This document shows positions 10,137 to 22,200 of a DNA stretch of 64,000 bases, piece after piece. The notes beneath the pieces were generated by a model. The model saw only the letters and a list, made by a program, of their open reading frames with translations, did no database searches and was not told where the DNA came from. A program made the translations under genes and the position numbers. The stretch comes from Mytilisepta virgata. Its lineage: Eukaryota; Mollusca; Bivalvia; Mytilida; Mytilidae. The stretch covers positions 93,021,539-93,085,538 of the forward strand of contig CM051519.1 of the NCBI GenBank assembly GCA_028015205.1, written 5' to 3'. The number at the start of each line of letters is the position of its first letter. Position 1 is the first letter of the stretch.

Positions 10137-11865
10137 ACCCTAAGATCCAAATATTTTTCCTATTTATATTTCCTATTTATCACTTATTTAATAATGTATG
10201 AAAATTGCAAAAACTGGAAAATTGTCAACACTGAAATTCTACTGTAACGGAACTGAAGCTTTTGCCAGCAAAACGTACAATAATTAAATAAATGTAAGAT
10301 TAAATTTCCAGCAATTATTTCCTAAAGTTCACTAAATTAAACTGCCTTGAGCAAAAGATTAAAAAGTTAGGAAACCGGCTACTAGAGCCCGCTTAAATTT
10401 AAATTCAACTTTACAAACTAAGAAAACATTTTTTTTCTTTTGTTTACAATCGAAAACTTTGCCGAAAATTAAGTTTAAACTTTGAAAATTTGCAGTTTCC
10501 TTTCAAAAATAAGCAGAACAAAAATACTAACTGTTTAAGCCAAAGTTTCAAGCAAGACTGACGTTACGCCAAATTTTACGTCACTTGTGGGACTTGTGGG
10601 TTTGTTGGATGTTGGAAGTTGGAAACGTAAGGTTTCCCGCTAAAGTTCGAAAAATAAATACATTTCTTTAATACAATTTTAAAATACAATTAAGATATAA
10701 AAATTATCTTCTTTTATCATACAATTCCTCGTATGATTTACAATTACATTTTCCATGGCAACAATAAATAAAAAATTATGACAGCGCCACCGGAAGTAGC
10801 GGAAGAAACACAAAATTGTAAACAGAAAACGTCTGTGTTTACCGGCTGGCAAAAATGACAAAGTTCGCCGATAAAACAGATTGACAACTATGAAAAACTA
10901 TATGAATAGTTTAGAAACAACATATGAAATAAGGAGGAGCTGGTGAGTGCAGCTGTCATTACGTAAAACTGTTATTTAATTGAAAATGAACGAGTTACTC
11001 GACAGGTTACGACCAATAGTCAATACGCATGTGCAGAACGTTACTTCAAAATATATCGGCAGGTGCCCGAAATAATTACAAAGATTGTTTGCAGAGCAAC
11101 TTCGATAAAAAACTGTGATTTCTACAGTGGACTGGCAACAAAAAGTATTGAATATTTTACTAACTATGTACATCAAATATATTCATAATCCTACAATAAT
11201 ACTGTTACAACGTTTTAACCGCCAATTTAAAAGTGATCAGCACGTGAGCGTAAAAATATTGTGAAGATATTTGGAGGGAAACAGCAGATGACAGTAGCTG
11301 ATTCAAAGAACATGCAGAATTTTCAAGAAAATGATGTTTTCTGTCAATCTGTGAAAATAACCAGTGAAGTAATTAAAATGTGAAGTATGTTTCTATCAAT
11401 ATTAAACAATTTCAGAATTAATGGAATAATATTTGTGAAATTCGCCAACAATAATTGTAATGAGAAAAATGTCATTGATTTTATGCTCGATTAATAAAAT
11501 AAATAAATATATGAGTTATTCTGAATCCATTTAATCTTAATGCTGTAAATGAGACAGGAAAAAATGCTTATGATTGGAATGTGCTGTTATACTAGAGCTT
11601 ACACACAAGAAAAAATACTACAAGTCACCATATATGAAATAACTATAATGTGATGCACAAATAAAAAAAAATAGACATCATTTGCATACACAAAATTTAC
11701 TCTTTACAATATTATCAGCTGTCTACGTTGAGATTGTACCCCTGAAGCACTTCTGTGAAGCCCGAGGCGGAGCCAAAGTGTGTATAGTAAAATCCCAATA
11801 CCCACCGCTATAAACGTAGATATCATATTTGTACCTAGTTTGGCCTTTTCTGTGATAAAATATTT
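10137..11865. other. No gene seen; possible remainder of LTR and AT-rich DNA
   Basis: Short open frames only. The region 10570-10660 is somewhat G-rich and could belong to the gypsy LTR promoter part, but no edge or TATA box can be defended. Confidence 0.4.
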
Positions 11866-11867
11866 GA

Positions 11868-12523
11868 TCATTGGTACTTCACTAAATGGTCTTCATGTCT
11901 GATACTGCAACGAAATTAGGTGGCCATCTTTCACAATATTGTCCCCATCCAATAAAGCCGCCTCATGTGAACTGAGCTTAACAAAGGACTTTAAACGCAA
12001 AGCTAATTGGGTTTAATATTTACAGCAATGGTCTTTAAATTTCAAATTTTAGAATTCTATCCGATGACCTCTTCCAAAAAATACGATGGTGGTCACAGCT
12101 GAACTTAAAAGAATTAACATAGTACTCAGTGACCAACCACGTCTGTCCTAGATTATCGTCGTTGGACTAAGGACCCTAAAGATCTTCTTGTCTGACTTAA
12201 CAGTTACCAAACTGTAACTAAACTGACAAGAATGGTGTTTAGGTGTATCCTCTTCAGAATCATATCAAACGACCCCGACAGCCAACCGAGATGGCCACCA
12301 CAACTAGGACTTCGTTTCTGACACCACTAAGCTAATTGAAAATAAACGGACAATGATAGTCCCCTGTCAAAAATGTATCTGATCATCCAGCCAACCAAAA
12401 TGACCACTGTTAGAAATCTACCAGTTGACACCATCTACTAAAATTGATCAACTTTTTTTACTTTAGTTTTTCAAATCTAGTTTCAATCTAGTTGGGCGAC
12501 ACCGGCCTATCGAGCCTCTAGTT
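11868..12523 (+). mobile_element. Diverged Helitron-like repeat
   Basis: It carries the family's reverse-sense subrepeats (for example CAACCGAGATGGCCACCAC near 12280) and ends CGAGCCTCTAG at 12511-12521. It is strongly decayed, and the terminal hairpin is no longer complete. Confidence 0.5.
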
Positions 12524-12740
12524 TCTTATTTGGGCGAAATTAATGCATGTTTTGTTTTGCGCAGGAGTGGAATTAATTTCTGATTTTTTTGTATTCCAAT
12601 TTCAGTTTTAATTTTTAATTACAAGGTAAATTGAATGATTGTATCATATAATACAATTCCTGCCACAGTATTCTTGATTTGGAAAGGAGAGTAATTATAT
12701 ACAAAAATGTGAATGTTTTTATTTTCAATAATATATGTAT

Positions 12741-12913
12741 TGCAGTGAAACCTGCTTTAAAGGGCACCTCTATATAGCAAATCACTGTCTATAAAGGGCA
12801 CAGTGAAAAAGTCCAATTCATGAACAAGGTACGAAAACTTAACCTCTGTATAAAGGGCACCTGCACATAAAGGGCACTTATTTCTTGTCCCTTTATAGAC
12901 AGGTTTGATTGCA
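12741..12913. mobile_element. Short MITE with pogo/Tigger-like ends
   Basis: The ends are imperfect inverted repeats: CAGTGAAACCTGC..AAAGGGCAC on the left, and GTCCCTTTATAGACAGGTTTGATTG on the right. Four copies of 'AAAGGGCAC' or close variants lie inside. The ends resemble Tigger/pogo termini. No transposase and no clear TA duplication were seen. Confidence 0.5.
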
Positions 12914-13071
12914 TTTTTAATTACAGATTCAATAACGTAATTATACGGTTGCTTTTATTTTTCAACCTTATGATCAATACGAGAGCATATGCAATCTTAA
13001 ACTAGGTAAAACATCATAATTTAATACTGTTTTAAATATTTTACACTCATATGAATTATAAGGAAATGAGG

Positions 13072-13229
13072 TTAGGATGTTGGTTGTTCTGGCGTTTCTT
13101 GTGCTGTTGATCTCGTCTGCTGCTGATACTCTGCAGGCTGCGCTTGATAGCCTAGTGGGGAACAGACATTCTTCGCATTGTAAGGTGGTGGTGAAGCTAT
13201 AGTCCCATATCCATAGTTGGGATAGCCAC
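13072..13229 (-). CDS. Exon 5 of PPPY-tailed membrane protein (C-terminal tail)
   Basis: The acceptor TTAACAG precedes 13229 and the stop TAA is at 13074-13072. It encodes GGYPNYGYGTIASPPPYN followed by a Gln/Glu/Thr-rich end. Phase agrees with exon 4 (one base carried over). Confidence 0.82.
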
Positions 13230-16200
13230 CTGTTAAATAAATACAGTAAAAAGATTTATATTTTATTCACCTGCAAATTGCAGGAAATGATCTAAAAAAG
13301 ATAAGAATATCAAAAAATCAGCATACTCGGTATAGACTTTATTCTGTATGAAATATTGATGCCAGTTGTTTACCGGTATCATTCATCAGTTTGAAATAAA
13401 GTTAAAACAGAAAAAATTAAAACTTTTTAAAAAACAGTAAAAGTTACAGAGTATTGTTGATTCTTGGGAATTGAAAAAATCCGTCGTTTTGCATTACTCT
13501 CCACCTATTTTAAATGAAAGTATTTTTATGCCACGCCCACAAATGTGGATGGGATATATAGATTTACCCTTGTCCGTCCGTACGTACGTCCGAATTAAGT
13601 GGTTAAGTTTTGCGTCTAGGTTCATTTATCGGAACTAAGCATAGTGTATCAATGAAGCTTCATCAGTGCATGTATCTTGGGTAGTACTGAGCAGTCATAC
13701 AATAATTAGGTCATTATGACCTACATTTTATGGTTGAGCGACTGTGTTTAGTTTCATTTCTTTGAAACTAAGCATAGTATATCAACGAAAATTCATCAGT
13801 GGATGTGCCTTGGGTAGTACTGAGCAGTCATACAATAATTGAGTCATTATGGCCTACATTTTACGCTTTAGCGACTCTGGTTAAGTGTTGCTTTTAGGTT
13901 CATTTCTTTGGAACTAAGCATAGTGTATCAACGAAACCTTAAATTTTGTGTTTATATATATTTTAGGACGGGGCATCCGTGTATTACAGACACAATTTCT
14001 AGTTTTCCTTAATGTGCCAAATAATATCTTTAAAATTAACGCTACTCGTTACTAACCTATTATTTGCTGGGAACAATTTTGTGTCACGACATTTCCGGTT
14101 TGTGGCACCACACCATACGTCATTCCTGGTGACCTTCGACGCCTACATGCCACAATTATGACGACTATTATGATTAAAGATATAAACAGTACAGCTCCAA
14201 CAGTTGCACCAATTATCCATCCCATAAATTTGTTATCTGTTAAGGTAACAGAATAATTATATAAAGTGTTATAAATTCGGCATATCAGTTTGTATTTTAT
14301 TATTAGTGCTGTTGATGGGCTGCAAGTGTCTGTATCGTAAGGTAGTAGTCAATGTTCTGTTCGCATTGTTTCTGGATTTTAGTTTTTTTAATGACTCCCT
14401 TCGGTTTCTTGCTTCAGTTTTATTTTGCCGATATTTGGATTACTATTCTAAAACAATTCTGGTGGACAAGATTTGTATATTTTCTCGCATTAATACTCGT
14501 TATCAAAAATCGGAACCACACTAAACATGCCTATATATTTGAAAAATAAATTTGGTATGAATTGAAAGTGGGATGATCACGTATATTACCAACCATAATA
14601 CTGATGAATCTCAAAAAAAAAAGAAACAATAGGAAGGTTATCCATCATTGATCTTTCACCAGTAAAATATATGTACAACTGTCAAATGTAATTAACAGTG
14701 ACTTGTTGATTTCGGGCAAAAATATCTTTAAGTGAAATTTTACATACGGTCCTATGCTAAACGTTTGGTCGTAAGGGCTATCTTATTGACAGTTTCGGTT
14801 ATCGGATATAGTTTTGAAGGAGGAGCCCTGGAACCATTACTGACAATTTTGGTTTCAACTAACGCAGGAGTTTCAGACAAAACTTCCTAATGTTCTGTGT
14901 TGGCCAAATTTTCGCTATTTCGTCCACCTTGCGCAGTAGACCAGAAAGAGGATCACCTAAGGACAATTGCTGACAAGTTTTGTTCAATTATTTTACACAA
15001 GAAGACTTTTTATCTTTATAGAATTTTCCCCTGCAATGGACCCTATCTTAAATTAGATTCAGCTATGGTGGCAATCTTTGTTGAAAGTCTAAGTCATCGT
15101 GGACCATTCTACCAAAGTTTGGTGTCTATTAGCCAATAGATCTTTAAATATTTTTGTTAGATTTTTCTATTCTTTATATACTAAATAGGATGTAATATTG
15201 GTTAGAGACCACTCGATATCACCTAGAATCTAATAATGATAGCAAACGGTTTCTCCCTTAGAGTAAAAAAAATACTTACAGTCGTATGTAGTTACTCCTC
15301 TCACTTCCAATGTAAAACTGCTTTGGTTGACATTTGTTGCGCTTCCAGTAACTAATTCAATATCTACATAGTCGTCTGAATCCGAGCACCATTCAGTGGT
15401 TGGTTTATCCAAGGAGAAGTATGAATATGTCTATAATAAACATTTAATATTGTCTTCTGTAGTTTTAGTTAAATGGTTTGATTGGTATGTCATTGCGCAC
15501 ATTTCCTGTTATCCGTTTTGTTTTTCTTTTCTTTCTCATGCATCCATTTTTTTACACAGTACTATTATAAAATATGTATATGTTTGTTTTTTTTTCATTT
15601 TATCTGTTAGGTGGGGTTGATGTTGTCATTATTGACCTGTAATTCATTTTGTTGTTTGTTTTATTTTGTTTGATAAATTATATATAAAATTTAGAGTTGG
15701 ATAGATTTTTGATAACAAAAGAATGTTCATGTGAAAGCATACTGAAAGTAGGCAAGAAAAAGTAACCGTGCATGAATACTGTATATGTTAGCTATAATGT
15801 TTCAGCAAATGATAAAATGGATACAATTATTTTACACTTGCAATGTCATTCAGAGTTTATTTATTTGTAAATCTTCGGTAGTAAAAATAGAGTTGATCAG
15901 AGTAACAAATATTCCAAACCAGTGACAGTTTATATCGACACCTAGAAATTTGGGAAATGTGTCAGCTGATTGGCTGTTCTCAATATATCATGGCACGGTA
16001 CCGTTTTATGTGCGATCAATGGAAGTCAGGATTGTCACTGCAGATACATCAACAAAATGCTGTTTCACATGAATTTCAGTTTTAATCCTGCAGGTATTTC
16101 CCTATTAATTTTCATTAGAGATAAAATGGGAATATATGCATTCACAGTTAACACAATTCCATTATCTCCATTCAGATTTGGCATCAGTTGTGCGTTTAGT

Positions 16201-19200
16201 GTTCATGAAGGCAAACGTTTGATTTTTTTATTGGTGTGTGGTGGGAGGCGGGGGGGGGAGGGTAGGGCAAGAGAATATTTGAAAAAAAAGTTCAAGCTCC
16301 AATAAATGGTGAAAAAATTCAGACTCTAAATTGTGATGAATAAAGTTAGGATGTTTATATCGCACTGAATCAAGTAATAGTATATATTGAAATAAAAATT
16401 TGCAGCACCAAAATACATGGCTGGCGTATTATTTCCTTGACCATAAAATCCAATGGTTGCTTCCAAATGGATAAGAAGAGATACGGTGGATCAATTCCTG
16501 ATACAAAATCTTCAAACAAAGGAGCAGTGCTCTCATTGAAGTATTTCATCACTGGATGATTCTACCGTTCTAAGTATGCATGCTATAAGATTCCAAAAAT
16601 TTCCCCATGAATATGCCCTTAGTTCGATTATATGTTAGCAAGTGTAAACAAGTGGCATATGTTTACACACTGTGTTACGAAAGTGTGCAAAAAAGATCTT
16701 AATCTATAAATGTCGCAGATGGATACCCAAGAGACCCTTATACCAGAGTCAGATTCAAATGAAAGGAGATTGGTTAATGAATACTAAAAAAATAAACGAG
16801 AGCCTCCCAGGAGCCTATATTGCTCACCTGGATTCAATTTGCCAATCAATAGCCATAAAAGCACCTGTATTATTGGACATTATTCTGAAAGGACAATCTA
16901 ATAACCATGGCTGCCAAGTCTGGTTCCAATTGGCTGAGTGCTTTCAGACAAGAAGATTTTATAAATGAATTTTTCCAATAGGGTCCTAAGTTCAGCCGTT
17001 GCGGCCATCTTTGTTGACAGTCCGGTCATCTGACACAATTCTGAAAGAGGACCACCAAAGGACCATTTCTACCAAGTTTGGTTCCAATTGGCTCAATGGT
17101 TTCAGACAAGAATTTTCCCATAGGGTTTATTTTAAACTAAGTTAGGCTGTGGCGGCCTTCTTCGTTGATATTCGGGGTCATCTGACACAATTCTGAAAGA
17201 GGACCACCTAAAGACCATTTCTGTTAATATAGGTCTGGTTCCAATTGGCTGAGTGGTTTAGGACAAGAAGATTTTTTATGAATTTTCCCATAGTGTCATA
17301 GTTTTAATTAAGTTCAGCTTTTACGCAATCTCAATTGACATTCCGGATCATCGGACACAAGTCTGACAGAGGACACACCTAAGGACACTTATGCCAATTT
17401 TGGTTCCATTAGGCTTAGTGGTTTTAGACAAGAAGATTTTTCCATAGGGTCCTTTGTTAAACTTGTTGTGGTGGCAATCTTGGTTTACTTTCTAAGTCAT
17501 CAGACACATTTCTGAAAGAGGACCAGTTAAGGACGATTTCTGCCACGTCTGGTCCAAACTGTCTTTGTAGTTTCAGACAAGAAGATTTTTCAAATGAATT
17601 TTCCCATAGGGTCCTATGTTAAACTAAGTTCGGTTGTGGTGGCCATGTTGGTTGAATTTCTAAATCATCGAACATAATTCTGAAAGAGGATCATTGACGG
17701 ACCATTTCTGCCATGTCTGATTCTAACTGGCTCAGTGGTTTCAGACAAGAAGATTTTGTAAATGAGTATCCAATAGGATATTATGTTAAACTCAGTTCGG
17801 CTGTGACAGCCATCTTAGTTGATCGTCCGGGTCATCGGACACAATTCTGAAAGAGGACCATCTAAGGACCATTGCTCCTAAGTTTGGTGTAATTGGCTCA
17901 GTAGTTTCAAACAAGAAGATTTTTAAATGACTTGGCAGCAATGGTCCTTAGGAGGTTCCCTTTCAGAATTGTGTCCGAAGACACAGACTGTCAACCAAGA
18001 TGGCCCCCACCATCGAACCTAGTTTAACATAGGACCCTATGGGAAAATTCATTTAAAAATCTTGTTGTCTGAAACCAAAAGGCTAATTACTACAAGACTT
18101 GACGGTAATAGTACCGGTCCTTAGATGTTTCTCTTTCAGAATTGTGCCCGATGACCCGCACTGTCAACTAAGATAACCTTAGTTTAACATAAGACCTTTT
18201 GGGGAAATTAATTTAAAATTCTTCTTGTCTGAATCCACGGAGCGAATTAGAACTGGACTTTGCAGCAATGGTGCTTATATGTTCCTCTTTCAGATATATG
18301 TCCGAATACCCAGACTGTCAACCAAGATGGCTGCAACAGCGGAACTTAGTTTAACATAGAATACTATGGGAAAATTCATTGAAAAATTGTCTTGTTTGAA
18401 ACCATTGAGCTAGTTGCAACCAGACTTGGCAGCAATGGCCCTTAAATTAGATGATCCTTTTTCAGAATTATGTCCGATGACTTTAACTGTCAACCAAGTT
18501 GGCTGTCACAGCCGAACTAAGTTTAACATAGGACCCTGTGGGAAAATTCATTTATAAGACTTCTCGTCCAAATCGCTTGGGCAATTGGAACTGGACTTGG
18601 TAGCAATGGTCCTTATATGGTCCTTTTTCAGAAATATGTTCGAATACCCAGACTGTCAACCAAAATATCTGCAACAGACGAACTTAGTTTAACATGGGAT
18701 ACTATGGGAAAGTTCATTGAAAAATCTTCTTATCTGAAACCATTGAGCCAGTTGCAACCAGACTTGGCAGCAATGGCCCTTAAATTAGATGGTTCTTTTT
18801 CAGAAAAGAAAAGGACAAATATACCTTAGGAGCAATAAAAAAAAACGTAATTCATTTGACAGACAAACCCAGGAAGACAAATGAACAACCACAAGCACAA
18901 CAAATAAACACAGAAAACTAAAAAACAATGAACACGAACTCCTATAAAAACAAGGAGTCAACCCAGGTGCTGCGGAAGGGTAAGCAGTTCAACAAAGTCA
19001 ATCGGGGAAGTCACAAATCGGTAGGCACATGAAAGGTTACGACAGTGGGAACAGGTCCATAATCATCAATTATGTCCGATGTCCGATGACTTAGACTGTC
19101 AACCAAGTTGGCCGCCATAGGCGAACATAGCTTAACATAGGCCCCTGTGGGAAAATTCATTGAAAAATCTTCTTGTCTGAAACAACTTGACCAATTGGAA

Positions 19201-22200
19201 CCAGACTTGACAGCAATGGTCCTTATATAGCCCTCTTTCAGAATTGTCTCCGATGACCCGGACAGTGAACCAAAATGAATGCCACATCCGAACTTAGTTT
19301 AACATAAAACTCTGTGGGAAAATTCATTTAAAAATATTCTTGTCTGAAACATTATGACCAAATTGAATCTGACTTGGCAGCAATGGTCTTTAGATTTTTA
19401 TCAATCAGAAGTATCTCCGATTACCCTAACTGTTAGTCAAGATGGCCACCACAGCCAAATTTAGTTTAACGTCGGACCCTATGGGAAAACCAGCCAATTG
19501 ACTGCTACACATAAATTTTAGTCCTGCTCAAGGTTGACAAGTAAATCCATGTGAGCGATGCACACTCTTGAGAGCCTCTACTTTCAGAAATATGGACGGA
19601 CATTTGCGCCTTAAACCATGTATCTTACGCCTTTTATCGTATCTTCTTTTCTGCCTGAAATTTTACCTAAATGTTAACATCTCTAAATTATTGTCTGTAA
19701 GATAGGGTTGGTACAAATCATGAGTCAAATTAAATAGTCATTAGTTCGTTACTTAACAAAAATGTGGAGTTCAAAATATCGAAGACATGCATATTTTTTT
19801 CCTACCGTTCCACGATAAAATTGAAAAGCATGAGCTTTAATGGAGGAATGTAATCGAAAGAGATGTTAAAGTGGATATAGTACATAAACAACAAAATGGA
19901 TAACAGGAAAGGTCAACAATGACATACCAATCAATTAAAGCAATCCGACTGACAGAACTCCGGGCAAAAAATAGCATTAAAGAGCACAAAACACAAACAG
20001 AGTCAGGATAGCCTGGTGAGGTTAAACCAGTTTTATGGGTACCGAAACCTCCCCCTTATCTATCCTGACACCCTGGTGTATAAAACACATTATAAAAGTC
20101 AATGCAGTATGATTACCAACAAGGGGACCGCTTGCTAGAATTGCACAATTAAACTGGACGGTAGATTGTTTGGATAGCAGAGTCGGTAGTATTCGTGGGT
20201 GTATATGTCCATTTACTAATGGTGGCTTAATTGAATTATCATGCACAAATAGGTGCCCTTAAGGGAATACGATTCAAAAAGGTTCCTCCACTGAATTTTT
20301 ATTGGAAATTCACCATATGGTAATTTTTTATGTATACTTTTCAAATATGTATAAAAAACATACCTTCATGACTTAGTTTTTAAAATAATCAACACTGATT
20401 TTGGTACATTTGAGCCAAAAACCCTAAATTTTTCATTTTCCCAGAGTGACACAAAAAAGTCTCTAACTTTTTAACGAAAAAAGATAACTTCACCAGGTCT
20501 TTTGTAAAATATTCCCAACTAAATAAACATTGTCTTATGAAAAAGATTGATAAACTAATTAGGAAATTATGCAAATTTAGGTCAAATAAGGAATATTGAT
20601 AATAATTTGGTAACTTTAGATACATGTAGAAAAAAAATCCTCCACTGATTTTTTCTTTAAATTTTAGTATACTTAACTTTAAGTAATGAGCTTCTGTTTG
20701 CGAAAGAAAAAAAGGTGGGGTCCATGTGCTTATTGCAGAGCTATTTGAGAAAAACCCCAAATTTAAGAATGGTATAAAGGATAAAGGTTTTTCTTGAAGG
20801 TTGCTATGACGTCATAATGTGTATCTCCCCCTGCTACTGTATCGTATTGCCATAAAAGGCAGAAAAATGATTTTTTTTTTTTTTTTTTTTTTGCCAAATG
20901 TCCTATCAAAAGACGCAAATGATAAAGGCCATTAAGTATGCGTAACAATAATTTGAAACGCACCATCTATTTTTTCCCCTTGGAGGAAAAGTCTTTTAAT
21001 GTTTCTGTATCAAATTCCGTGCAATGAAGAACGTTTTAATTTGCTTTCTAAAAAAGTAATCCAAACTGAAAAAAAATTGTCAAAATCTGAAGTTAACAAG
21101 AAAAATATGCTACAAATAGTATCGCATTAGTTAAAAATTAAATCCTGCACACATACTTGATCGTTGTTCTTATTTATGATACGAACATTATTCTCAATTT
21201 TAGATACTTACTTGTTTCAAGAAATCTTCTAATCCAGAATAATATTTTAACTGCATGTTAGTATTTTGAATATACCACTTGGTGGCTCGAATGCATACTT
21301 GATACTGAGTGAGGACGTGATACGGATCATATGCATGGAAACCAATTTGACAGTTGACCCAAGAAATATGGTCTCCATCCCATGTTACCTGGTACGATTT
21401 ATCTGTATTTACTTCGTGAATTTGGTATGGATAGCAGTTGTCAAAATTTACTGGAAAAGTATTCAAAATATATTTTTAATCAGATTTACAAGTATAATTA
21501 TGATATTATGATGTCTGTGTGATCCATCCTTTTTTTAAATCCGTCCTTTTAACTGATTATTCGTTTAGAACTCATAATCTTCATTCCCGGAACAAACAGA
21601 GTGGATCTTTTTTTTAATTTTTCACGTATATCACTATTTGATTCAGGTAATTCTGCCATTTTTCTTTTCTTGCTAAATTGTGGAGTCTGCCTTTTTTTAA
21701 TGCCTTCATTACCCACATAAAAATGTTAGGTTACAGTAGCAAAAATTATATGAAATATATCAAGCGTGAGAATTCATTTATAGCCATTACGTGTACTTAT
21801 CCCCTCAAATAGCTTAGTTTATTTGGAGTTTTACGCCATTTTCAACACAATCGACTATTTAGCAGTGATCAGTTTTTATTGGTGGAGGAAGCTGGAGTAC
21901 CCGGAGAGAGCCACTGACCTTCGGTAGGAAAATTGGCAATCCTTGTCAGTTAAGATTGCAGTCCAACACACCCCGCCACAGGTGAGATTCGAACCCATAA
22001 CCTCAGTGTTGAAAGTGATCATTAATAGTCATGACGAACTACATAGACCACTCATCCACGAACCCCCCCCCCCCCCCTTTCAAGTAGCACAATTTCATGT
22101 AATGAATATATTTTAAGCAACTTCTGTCATTTGATATAACATATAAGGAGAAAGAACCTGACTAAAATTTCAATTTATCTTATTTTTCATGGTTACACTA

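Noticed and set aside
13558..13990. Repeats in intron 4 as coding exons
   Set aside because: They match the element at 35.2-35.7 kb and have no consistent frame.
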